A stretch of DNA of 22,809 nt. It comes from UBA9676 sp036522155. Its GTDB lineage: Bacteria > Actinomycetota > Actinomycetes > Streptosporangiales > Streptosporangiaceae. How positions within the stretch are numbered: the first letter of the stretch is position 1; the number at the start of each line of letters is the position of its first letter. The DNA lies in contig DATDGI010000322.1 of NCBI GenBank assembly GCA_036522155.1, positions 1-22,809 of the forward strand. Direction: 5' to 3'. Shown here piece after piece: positions 8,491 through 14,777 of this stretch. Position numbers and translations under genes: made by a program. A model generated the notes under the pieces. That model did not search any database and was not told the DNA's origin. It saw only the letters and a list, made by a program, of their open reading frames with translations.

Positions 8491-8527
8491 CTTGCAAAAG
8501 TATGCATGCTCATGGTTATTTATGCAA
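8491..8527 (-). promoter_or_regulatory. Arginine operon promoter with overlapping ARG-box-like sites
   Basis: On the minus strand a -35 TTGCAT (8527-8522) and a -10 CATACT (8504-8499) are spaced by exactly 17 bases. The same stretch is packed with TGCAT/ATGCA/TTGCA half sites: TTGCAT at the -35, GCATGCAT just before the -10, and TTTGCAA just after it. This AT-rich patch stands out from the GC-rich surroundings. TGCAT-type half sites are characteristic of ARG boxes upstream of actinomycete argC. ArgR bound here would cover the whole promoter. The binding is inferred from motif and position. Confidence 0.75.
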
Positions 8528-8608
8528 TCGACTAACCGCCGATGGCCGGGACGCCGTGGCGGCGCTGCCCGGCACAGGGCATGATGAGGGACGCGAAAGG
8601 AGCCCCCC

Positions 8609-9046
8609 ATGCCCGGTCGCCGCCCGTGGCCAGCCGCGCTGGCCGTCGCGCTGATCGTCGTGGCGGTGGCCGGCTGTGGTGCCGCGGGCGGCAGCAGCGG
8701 CGGGGGCGGGTCGCCGGGCGCCGGATCGGCGGGCAGCAGCGCGCCCATGACCACGTGCGGCACCACCCATACCGCCGCCGGTGTGCCGGTGAACATCGAG
8801 ATCGCGCATGGGACGGTCCCCTGCGCCTCGGCGCTGGCCGTGGAGCGCCAGTACGCGCGGGCGCTGGCCAGCGGCAAGGTGCCGGGCAACGGGGGCGGTG
8901 CCCCGGCCAGGGTGGAGGGCTGGATCTGCCGCGGCTTCAGCACCCCGCAGGTGCTCGCCACCGGGCACACGTCGACGTGCAGCAAGGGCGGGACGCAGAT
9001 CGTCGCCGTGCTGGCCATGCCGAGTCCGGCCGCCTCACCGACCTGA
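8609..9046 (+). CDS. Small secreted lipoprotein of unknown function, four conserved-looking cysteines
   Basis: 145 residues. Residues 1-22 form a signal peptide (positive MPGRRPW, then an Ala/Leu/Val core) ending in a lipobox VAGC with Cys23 as the lipid-anchor site. A Gly/Ser/Ala-rich linker (24-46) leads to a short domain with Cys50, Cys72, Cys107 and Cys124, enough for two disulfides outside the membrane. Start supported by AAGGAG six bases before the ATG. Divergent from argC, with 186 bases between the two starts, and convergent with the diguanylate cyclase gene. I do not recognise a named family. The gene is probably real because of the signal peptide, ribosome-binding site and GC-rich third positions. 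Confidence 0.8.
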   Translation: MPGRRPWPAALAVALIVVAVAGCGAAGGSSGGGGSPGAGSAGSSAPMTTCGTTHTAAGVPVNIEIAHGTVPCASALAVERQYARALASGKVPGNGGGAPARVEGWICRGFSTPQVLATGHTSTCSKGGTQIVAVLAMPSPAASPT

Positions 9047-9081
9047 CCGGCCCGGGCGGTTCGCGGAGCTGGCGGGTCAGG
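9042..9081. terminator. Possible bidirectional terminator between convergent genes
   Basis: CCTGACC (9042-9048) pairs exactly with GGTCAGG (9075-9081) around a GC-rich loop, spanning the stop codons of both the lipoprotein and the convergent diguanylate cyclase. No T-run follows on either strand and the loop is long (26 bases), so the assignment rests mainly on position. Confidence 0.3.
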
Positions 9082-10405
9082 CGGGCTCGAGGTGGCTGAC
9101 CTGGCTCGGCGCGGTGACCACGGTGTTGTCGGTGATGACGCACACCTGGTCCCGTCCGGCCCGCTTGGCCTGGTACAGCGCCCGGTCCGCCGCCGCCAGC
9201 AGATCGGTGAGCTGGCCGCCGGTGGTGGTGTCCCAATGGGCGCCCAGGGCCGCCACGCCCATCGACACCGTCACCCGCACCAGTCCCTGCTCGGGGAAGT
9301 CGGCGACATCCAGCGGGGTCTCGGCGATATGCTCACGAATTCGCTCGGCGATGCCGTAGGCGTCCAGCGCCTTCGTGTGCGGGAGCAGGACCGCGAACTC
9401 CTCGCCGCCAAAACGCCCAACCAGGTCATATTCGCGGAGGAATATCCGGAAAGTCCGGGCTATAGCCTTTAGTGCCTTGTCTCCGGCCAAGTGCCCGTAA
9501 GCGTCGTTTACTGTCTTGAAATGATCAATGTCCACCAGGGCCAGGGCCAGCGGTGTGCTTGTCCGTACCGCCCTTGCGACCTCGGCTGCCGCCTCCCGCT
9601 CCCAGGTTCCGGCGTTCAGCAGGCCAGTTTTGGAATCAATACGTGACGCATTGACCAGTTGACCATGACGCAAGGAACGTTGTAGGAGCGTTACAAACGG
9701 AAGAGCGAATACGATGGTGAGCGCGCTGACCGAAATGGCGAACGTTACCAGGACCGCCACACACAGCTCAGCCAGGTCGTTCTGCGCGACCTCGCGGGTC
9801 ATCACCGTCTCCCGCAGGCGCACCGCGGGATCGGAGCCCTTGATGGCCGGAAGCACGAGCGCGAGGTTGACGGCCCACTGCACGACGGCCGCCGCCGCCA
9901 CGGCCAGCACCCACCAGGAACCATGCAGGTCCGGCCCGGGAGTCAGGCCGAGACCATGCGCGACCGCATGAAAGCCGAGCGATGCCGCACCGAACGAAAG
10001 ACCGATCACGGCCGTGGAGAAGACCCTCCGGTGAACGGGCACCTTACGGACCCGCAGCTGGGTCAGCACCACCCGCAGGATCGGCACCAGCAGGGCCAGC
10101 ACCGGCGACAGCAGGATCGCGACCGGGAGTTCCCAGACGCCGAAGATGTGGCTGATGAAGCCGGCGTTCTCGCCCACCCGCCGGGTCAGTTCGACCGTCA
10201 CCGCACTGCACAGCAGCAGCCCACCGAACAGGAGCAGCTCATGAGGGGGAACGGGCATCAGCACGCCCGTCACCACGATGGCCAGCGCGTAGCCCCCGAC
10301 CACGATCCCGATGTAGGCCACCAGCCAGCGCGGATGCTGCCACACCGGCCAGGCGGGCACCGCCCGGAGGCGCTCGCGCACACGCAAGCCGGGGCCGAGA
10401 TGCAT
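9077..10405 (-). CDS. Membrane-anchored GGDEF diguanylate cyclase
   Basis: Predicted to make cyclic di-GMP from two GTP at the inner face of the membrane. The 442-residue protein has about six transmembrane helices (roughly 27-50, 54-73, 90-112, 128-150, 163-186, 208-241) forming a sensory N-terminal region. The GGDEF domain follows from about 255, with DSKTGLLN (257-264), VDIDHFK (291-297, metal-binding Asp292) and the active-site GGEEF at 333-337. An RxxD inhibitory site (REYD, 324-327) stands five residues before it, so product feedback inhibition is likely. No EAL or HD-GYP domain is present. I chose ATG 10405-10403 because AGGAGGAG lies just upstream; the frame is open to 10489 but without a better site. 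Codons for about residues 235-340 are unusually AT-rich compared with the neighbours. The signal sensed is unknown. Confidence 0.93.
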   Translation of the reverse strand: MHLGPGLRVRERLRAVPAWPVWQHPRWLVAYIGIVVGGYALAIVVTGVLMPVPPHELLLFGGLLLCSAVTVELTRRVGENAGFISHIFGVWELPVAILLSPVLALLVPILRVVLTQLRVRKVPVHRRVFSTAVIGLSFGAASLGFHAVAHGLGLTPGPDLHGSWWVLAVAAAAVVQWAVNLALVLPAIKGSDPAVRLRETVMTREVAQNDLAELCVAVLVTFAISVSALTIVFALPFVTLLQRSLRHGQLVNASRIDSKTGLLNAGTWEREAAAEVARAVRTSTPLALALVDIDHFKTVNDAYGHLAGDKALKAIARTFRIFLREYDLVGRFGGEEFAVLLPHTKALDAYGIAERIREHIAETPLDVADFPEQGLVRVTVSMGVAALGAHWDTTTGGQLTDLLAAADRALYQAKRAGRDQVCVITDNTVVTAPSQVSHLEPA

Positions 10406-10656
10406 CGACTCCTCCTCCGTGGGCGGATGGTGTTCGGGCCGCAGGGATCCACAGTAGCGCGGCGTAAGAGCAATGCCCCGTATTGTCACAGAACTTATGC
10501 GCCCCCTGTCAAGGTCCTGTCACCGACTGGCACCAGGCTTAACAGGTCTTGGGCCATAAGAAGACCTTCAGTTTACCCCGGCCATGCAAATCTCCTTTTA
10601 ATTCCCCCGAATCCCCCTAATTCCGGCAGAGTGGCACATCTTGCATGCCACCTTGC
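10406..10656. promoter_or_regulatory. AT-rich intergenic leader/promoter region upstream of the diguanylate cyclase and the micro-ORF array
   Basis: This part of a 500-base stretch without a conventional gene has markedly lower GC than its surroundings. For the minus-strand cyclase gene a perfect -35 TTGACA lies at 10512-10507, but the best -10 (GACAAT, 10487-10482) is 19 bases away, so the promoter is uncertain. For the plus strand, TTTACC (10572-10577) and TTTAAT (10597-10602) are also 19 bases apart. Small inverted repeats are visible: GGTCTT/AAGACC around 10545-10566 and GTGGCA/TGCCAC at 10631-10651. Confidence 0.4.
10568..10585 (-). CDS. Possible five-residue upstream ORF (MAGVN) ahead of the cyclase gene
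   Basis: On the minus strand AAAAGGAG (10599-10592) sits six bases before ATG-GCC-GGG-GTA-AAC-TGA. The ribosome-binding site and spacing are ideal. The ORF is short enough to arise by chance; it lies in the probable long leader of the diguanylate cyclase gene and could act as a leader peptide only if transcription starts upstream of about 10610. Confidence 0.2.
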   Translation of the reverse strand: MAGVN

Positions 10657-10680
10657 GTCGTGCCGCGGCCGCGGCACGAC
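10657..10680. repeat. 24-base perfect palindrome before the micro-ORF array
   Basis: GTCGTGCCGCGG followed directly by its exact reverse complement, with no spacer. It ends ten bases before the first repeat's Shine-Dalgarno. It may be an operator for a dimeric regulator, or a tight hairpin in a plus-strand transcript (4-base minimum loop, about ten GC-rich pairs). Confidence 0.85.
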
Positions 10681-10703
10681 TCCACCTGGCGAAGGAGGCA
10701 GCC

Positions 10704-10727
10704 ATGCGCGGCCACGAGTGGACCTGA
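10704..10727 (+). CDS. Micro-ORF copy 1, peptide MRGHEWT
   Basis: GGAGG (10694-10698) is five bases before ATG-CGC-GGC-CAC-GAG-TGG-ACC-TGA. The product would be a seven-residue peptide, Met-Arg-Gly-His-Glu-Trp-Thr. No adjacent plus-strand gene follows that it could regulate as a leader. I do not recognise the peptide. Translation is inferred from the ribosome-binding site and from its exact repetition. Confidence 0.45.
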   Translation: MRGHEWT

Positions 10728-10771
10728 CCGGCTCCTGGGCACAAGAGAGGCGAGAACGGAAGGAGGCAGCC

Positions 10772-10795
10772 ATGCGCGGCCACGAGTGGACCTGA
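10772..10795 (+). CDS. Micro-ORF copy 2, peptide MRGHEWT
   Basis: Base-for-base identical to copy 1 from the Shine-Dalgarno (GAAGGAGG at 10759-10766) to the TGA stop. It lies in a different reading frame relative to copy 1 (offset 68), so the two are independent initiation events if translated. Confidence 0.45.
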   Translation: MRGHEWT

Positions 10796-10838
10796 CCAGC
10801 CCGCAGCACAAGACAGGCGAGAACGGAAGGAGGCAGCC

Positions 10839-10862
10839 ATGCGCGGCCACGAGTGGACTTAG
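10839..10862 (+). CDS. Micro-ORF copy 3, peptide MRGHEWT with a TAG stop
   Basis: Same ribosome-binding site, spacing and peptide as copies 1 and 2. The final Thr codon is ACT instead of ACC and the stop is TAG instead of TGA. Any base after AC encodes Thr, so only retention of an in-frame stop is informative here (3 in 64 by chance if the homology ends at that point). A GC hairpin follows seven bases later. Confidence 0.42.
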   Translation: MRGHEWT

Positions 10863-10868
10863 CCCTCA

Positions 10869-10887
10869 CCCGGCGATCCGCGCCGGG
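10869..10887. terminator. GC hairpin after the micro-ORF array, possible bidirectional terminator
   Basis: CCCGGCG-ATCCG-CGCCGGG, a perfect seven-pair stem with a five-base loop. It sits between the third micro-ORF (plus) and the stop of the MFS gene (minus, 10907), where either transcript would need to end. There is no T-run, which is common for actinomycete terminators. Confidence 0.5.
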
Positions 10888-10906
10888 ACGATGCTGACCG
10901 GGCACC

Positions 10907-12178
10907 TCAGCCGCGGGGCCGGGTGGTGGCCATGGCGACCGCCGCCACTGCGCCGCCTGCCCCGAACACGGCGATGACGACCGACGGCGAGTGGTGCTCA
11001 GCCGCTGCCCCGGCAGCGATCATGGCGAGGCCCTGGCCCAGGCTCATTCCGGCCTGGGCGACACCGAAGGCCTGGCTGCGCACGTGCGGCGGAGCCGCGG
11101 TCACGAACGCGGCATTGGCCGCGATCAGGTAGCAGCTGAACACCCCGCTGACCGCGAGGATCGCCAGCACCCACGGCAGGGAGGGCCGGAGCGCGAACAA
11201 GCCGAGGACCGCGCAGGAGGTGACCGCCAGCGGCGCCATCCAGCGAAGCCGCTGGGCCGGGCCGGCCAGCCTGCTGATGGACATCGCCCCCGCCGATGAC
11301 CCCAGCGCCCCCGCCGCCAGGATCATGCCGACGGCGACGGCGCCGCCCCCCAGCGAGGCGGCCAACGGGGCCGACACTCCTTCCGGCACGTCGATGAAGG
11401 CCACCAGCCAGCCGAGCAGCATGGGGAACCGCAGCCGCGGATCTGTGAGCACGAACCGCAGGCCGTCCCGCAGGCCCAGCACCGCCGCGCCGCCCTGCCG
11501 GGCCGATTCCCTGGCCGCGGGCCGCGCCCGCACCCAGATCCGGATGATCACGGCCGAGCAGACGAACGTCAGCGCATCCACCAGCAGCGAGGTGCGGACG
11601 CCGAACACGGCGACCACGACCCCGGCGGCTGCGAAGCCGATCACCTGCGCGATCTGAAGGGTGGTGAGGGTGATCGCGGTGCCGACCGGGTACCGGTCGC
11701 CGGCCAGGATGTCCGGGTAGAGCGCGGCCCGGGCCGAGGTGAACGGCGCGCTGGCCAGGGTGACCAGGAAGAGCAGGCCGACCAGGGCCGCGATGGGTAC
11801 CCCGGGCAGGGTCATGGCGGCGACCAGCGCCGCGCGGATGAGGTCACAGGTGAGCATGACCGCCCGGCGGGGCAGCCGGTCCGCGAGCCCGGCCAGGGCT
11901 ATCCCGCCCAGCGCGGTGGGGATCACGCTGGCCGCGAAGGTCACCGCCGCCAGCAGGGGCGAGTGCGTCCGGCCGAAGACCCCGAGCGTCAGCGCCACCC
12001 GCGCCAGCTGGTCACCGGCGACCGACAGCACCTGGGCCAGCCACAGGGCTCGGAACTCCGTGTGGGCGAAGACATCACGGAAGGTCGCCCTGGCCAGCCG
12101 CTCCGGCGGGGAGCCGGCCCCCGATGGCCGCCCGCCGGTTTCCCCGTTGATGAAGGTTCCTCCTGTAGCACAGGGCAC
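10907..12178 (-). CDS. Major facilitator superfamily transporter, drug/siderophore exporter type
   Basis: 423 residues from the first possible start, with about 12 hydrophobic helices beginning near residue 45 (FRALWLAQVLSVAGDQLARVAL). The loop between helices 2 and 3 has GLADRLPRRAVML, the conserved MFS GxxxDRxGRR motif. The overall pattern resembles the MFS_3/EntS-like exporters, so efflux of a small molecule is likely; the substrate is unknown. Start is doubtful: GTG at 12178 has only a weak ribosome-binding site, while a perfect AGGAGG (12164-12159) stands seven bases before an in-frame ATC (12151-12149). It ends opposite the micro-ORF array and follows pheT after a hairpin. Confidence 0.9.
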   Translation of the reverse strand: MPCATGGTFINGETGGRPSGAGSPPERLARATFRDVFAHTEFRALWLAQVLSVAGDQLARVALTLGVFGRTHSPLLAAVTFAASVIPTALGGIALAGLADRLPRRAVMLTCDLIRAALVAAMTLPGVPIAALVGLLFLVTLASAPFTSARAALYPDILAGDRYPVGTAITLTTLQIAQVIGFAAAGVVVAVFGVRTSLLVDALTFVCSAVIIRIWVRARPAARESARQGGAAVLGLRDGLRFVLTDPRLRFPMLLGWLVAFIDVPEGVSAPLAASLGGGAVAVGMILAAGALGSSAGAMSISRLAGPAQRLRWMAPLAVTSCAVLGLFALRPSLPWVLAILAVSGVFSCYLIAANAAFVTAAPPHVRSQAFGVAQAGMSLGQGLAMIAAGAAAEHHSPSVVIAVFGAGGAVAAVAMATTRPRG

Positions 12179-12208
12179 GCACCTGCCCCCGCATTGTGCC
12201 CAGAACCG

Positions 12209-12226
12209 CCGCCCCCCGGCGGGCGG
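12209..12226 (-). terminator. Hairpin after pheT
   Basis: On the minus strand CCGCCC-GCCGGG-GGGCGG forms a six-pair GC stem 22 bases past the pheT stop and ahead of the MFS gene. A CACAAT -10-like hexamer (12198-12193) follows, so it may separate the pheST unit from an independent MFS promoter. No U-tract. Confidence 0.45.
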
Positions 12227-12248
12227 TCGCGCTAATCGCGGGCGCTGC

Positions 12249-14777
12249 CTACCCGCCGCGCAGGACGGCGCCGGTGCGGCGCCCCGCCTCGGCCACCGCG
12301 GCGTCCCTGGCCGCCGTGACCTCCTCGTCGGTCAGCGTCCGGTCCGGCGCGCGGAACCGCAGGGTGTAGGCGAGCGACTTGCGCCCCGCCCCCGCCTGGG
12401 CCCCGGTGTAGACGTCGAACAGGGCGACCTCCTCCAGCAGGCTGCCGCCATCGGTGCCGGCGGCCGCGGCGCCCGCCGCCAGCGCCGCCTCCACCTGGGC
12501 CGCGGGCACCGACTCGGCCACGACCAGGGCCACGTCCTGGGTGGCCACCGGGTAGGGCGACACCGTAGGCGCGGCCACCGGCCCGAGCCGGGCGGCCGCC
12601 GCCTCGAGCACCGAGAGGTCGAGTTCGGCCGCGCAGGCCCGGCCGGGCAGCCGGAACGCCTCCACCACCCGCGGATGCAGCTCGCCGGCATGCCCGGCCA
12701 GCCGCTCCTGCCCGTCGTCACCGGTGACGTACACCGCCGCGCACCGGCCCGGATGCCAGGGCGCGTGCTGGTCGGCCGTCACCCGGTAGGGCACCCGGCT
12801 GACCGCGAGCACCGTCCGGCAGGCCTCGATGGCGTCCTGCCAGCCCGCGGGCCGGCCATCGCCCCACCAGCCGGCCTGTTCCCGGCGGCCGGCCAGCACC
12901 ACCGCCACCCGCAGCGGCTGGTCGGGCAAGCCGGCCTCGAGCGAGGCCAGCTCCTCCGCCGTCGGCCCGCGGTCGACCCGCAGGATCGGGGCCACCCCCG
13001 GTGAGCCCGGCCGGGGCCGGAACACCAGGCCCATCTCGTACAGCGCGAGATCGGCGAATCCCCGCCCGGCGTTGCGGGCCAGCACCCGCAGCAGCCCGGG
13101 CAGCAGCGTGGTGCGCAGCAGCGGCTCGTCCTCGCTGAGCGGGTTGGCCAGCCGGAGCGCGGTCCGGCGTGGGTCGTCGCTGGGCAGGTGCAGCCGGTCG
13201 AACTCGGCGGCGGCCAGGAACGGATGGCTGAGCACCTCCACGTAGCCGGCCCCGGCCAGCGCCCGGCCGGCCGCCCGGCGCAGCCGCTGCTGGTCGGTGA
13301 GCCCGCGGCCGGCTGTGGCGCGGGGCATCCGGGCCGGGATGTTCTCGTACCCTTCCAGCCGGATGACCTCCTCGGCCAGGTCGCTCGGATCCGCCAGGTC
13401 GGCACGCCAGGACGGCGGGGTCACCGTCAGCACGGCCGCGCCCGGATCGGCTACCTGGCAGCCCACCTCGCGCAGCCGGGTCACGACCGCGGCCGGGCCG
13501 TAGGACTGCCCGGCCACCTGGTCCGGGTAGCCGGCCGCCATCTCGATGACCACCGGCGGCACGTCCACGCTGGCGTGGGTGCAGCCGGGCAGCACGCTGG
13601 CCCCGCCCAGCGAGGCCAGCAGCGACACCGCCTTCGCCGACGCCCGCAGCGGCAGTTCGCGGTCCACCCCCCGCTCGAACCGGTACGACGCCTCGCTGAA
13701 CAGCCGGTGCCGCCGGCTCATCCGGGCGGTCCCGGTGGCCGAGAAGTGGGCCGCCTCGATCACCAGGTCCCGCGACGTCTCCGAGATCTCGGTGGCGAGC
13801 CCGCCCATGGTGCCCGCCATCGAGATTGGCCCGGAGGAGTCGGTGATGAGGATGTCGTCCGGGTCGAGATCCCGGACCACGTGGTCGAGCGTCTCCAGCC
13901 GCTCCCCCGGCTCGGCCAGGCGGACCACGATCGGCCCGGTCAGCCGGGCCGCGTCGAACGCGTGCAGCGGCTGCCCCAGTTCGATCATCAGGTAGTTGGT
14001 GACGTCCACCGCCAGTGACACGGTGCGCATCCCGCACCGGGCCAGCCGGACCCGCATCCACAGCGGGGTGGGCGCGGCCGTGGAGAACCCGCGCACCTCA
14101 CGCAGCACGAACCGGTCACATGCGGTCGGGTCGGCGATGCTGGCCGGGTAGACGTCCGGCGACACCAGGTCCACGTCGGCGGGCAGCGCGTCGTCGGCCG
14201 GGTCGGTGTAGGCCACCTGGTAGGAGGTGGCGAGCTCGCGGGCCACCCCGCGGATGGACAGCGCGTAACCCCGGTCCGGGGTGACCGAGATATCGAAGAC
14301 ATGGTCGGCCAGCCCGGCGTACCTCACGAAGTCGGCCCCGAGCGGCGCATCCGGCGGCAGCACCAGGATGCCGCTGTGGTCCTCACCGATGGCCAGCTCA
14401 GCGGCCGAGCAGATCATGCCCTGCGACAGCCGGCCGTAGGCCTTCTTCTCACCAATGGCGAAGCCACCGGGCAGCACCGCGCCGGGCGGGGCGAGCGCCA
14501 CCCGGTCGCCGACGGCGAAGTTGACCGCGCCGCAGATGACCTCCCGGCTCTGGTCGCCGTCCGACACCTGGCAGTACCGGATCGGCTTGCGGAACCCGGT
14601 GAGCTCCTCGATGCCGGTGACCTCGGCGATGACCACGCCGCTGAGGTCGTGCCCGGCCGGCTCGAAGGTCTCCACCTCCAGGCCCGCCGCGGTTAGCCGC
14701 CGGGCGACGTCGGCCGGGTCCGGCAGCACCTCGCCCAGCGCCGCGTACTGCGCCAGCCAGGACAGCGGGGCGCGCAT
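12249..14777 (-). CDS. pheT: Phenylalanyl-tRNA synthetase beta subunit
   Basis: Beta chain of the alpha2-beta2 enzyme that charges tRNA-Phe. 842 residues, normal for the bacterial form. Domains in order: an N-terminal region, an OB-fold tRNA-binding domain at about 40-150 (GVVIAEVTGIEEL through QGMICSAAELAIG), B3/B4 editing region (about 210-390, including FERGVDRELP), B5 domain, catalytic-like core, and a C-terminal ferredoxin-fold anticodon-binding domain (about 745-842, from PYPVATQDVALVV). The ATG at 14777-14775 shares one base with the pheS stop (TGATG), so the two subunits are co-translated. Nothing missing was noticed. Confidence 0.98.
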   Translation of the reverse strand: MRAPLSWLAQYAALGEVLPDPADVARRLTAAGLEVETFEPAGHDLSGVVIAEVTGIEELTGFRKPIRYCQVSDGDQSREVICGAVNFAVGDRVALAPPGAVLPGGFAIGEKKAYGRLSQGMICSAAELAIGEDHSGILVLPPDAPLGADFVRYAGLADHVFDISVTPDRGYALSIRGVARELATSYQVAYTDPADDALPADVDLVSPDVYPASIADPTACDRFVLREVRGFSTAAPTPLWMRVRLARCGMRTVSLAVDVTNYLMIELGQPLHAFDAARLTGPIVVRLAEPGERLETLDHVVRDLDPDDILITDSSGPISMAGTMGGLATEISETSRDLVIEAAHFSATGTARMSRRHRLFSEASYRFERGVDRELPLRASAKAVSLLASLGGASVLPGCTHASVDVPPVVIEMAAGYPDQVAGQSYGPAAVVTRLREVGCQVADPGAAVLTVTPPSWRADLADPSDLAEEVIRLEGYENIPARMPRATAGRGLTDQQRLRRAAGRALAGAGYVEVLSHPFLAAAEFDRLHLPSDDPRRTALRLANPLSEDEPLLRTTLLPGLLRVLARNAGRGFADLALYEMGLVFRPRPGSPGVAPILRVDRGPTAEELASLEAGLPDQPLRVAVVLAGRREQAGWWGDGRPAGWQDAIEACRTVLAVSRVPYRVTADQHAPWHPGRCAAVYVTGDDGQERLAGHAGELHPRVVEAFRLPGRACAAELDLSVLEAAAARLGPVAAPTVSPYPVATQDVALVVAESVPAAQVEAALAAGAAAAGTDGGSLLEEVALFDVYTGAQAGAGRKSLAYTLRFRAPDRTLTDEEVTAARDAAVAEAGRRTGAVLRGG

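Larger units (their letters stand above)
10691..10862 (+). repeat. Three tandem 67-68 base repeats, each a ribosome-binding site plus a seven-codon ORF
   Basis: Copies begin at 10691, 10759 and 10826 (periods 68 and 67). The core from GAAGGAGG through the stop codon is 37 bases. It is identical in copies 1 and 2; copy 3 matches for 34 bases and then differs in the last Thr base and the stop (TGA to TAG). The spacer following copy 1 differs from that following copy 2 by six substitutions and a one-base indel. Periods are not multiples of three, so no single long reading frame explains the repetition. Confidence 0.9.

Noticed and set aside
8423..8497. Longer argC N-terminus starting at 8497
   Set aside because: The extra residues are not ArgC-like, lie in the leader directly after the promoter, and a good ribosome-binding site precedes the ATG at 8422.
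9923..10795. Plus-strand open frame ending inside repeat copy 2
   Set aside because: It is antisense to the diguanylate cyclase for much of its length and shares only its last seven codons with the micro-ORF, which has its own ribosome-binding site.
10691..10862. CRISPR array
   Set aside because: Only three units, the intervening sequences are homologous to one another rather than unique, and no cas genes are present.
10573..10905. Minus-strand open frames across the tandem repeats, with repeated Arg-Gly-Arg-Ala-Trp segments
   Set aside because: Repetition is a by-product of the DNA repeats; periods of 67 and 68 put successive copies in different frames, there is no convincing ribosome-binding site, and composition is not protein-like.
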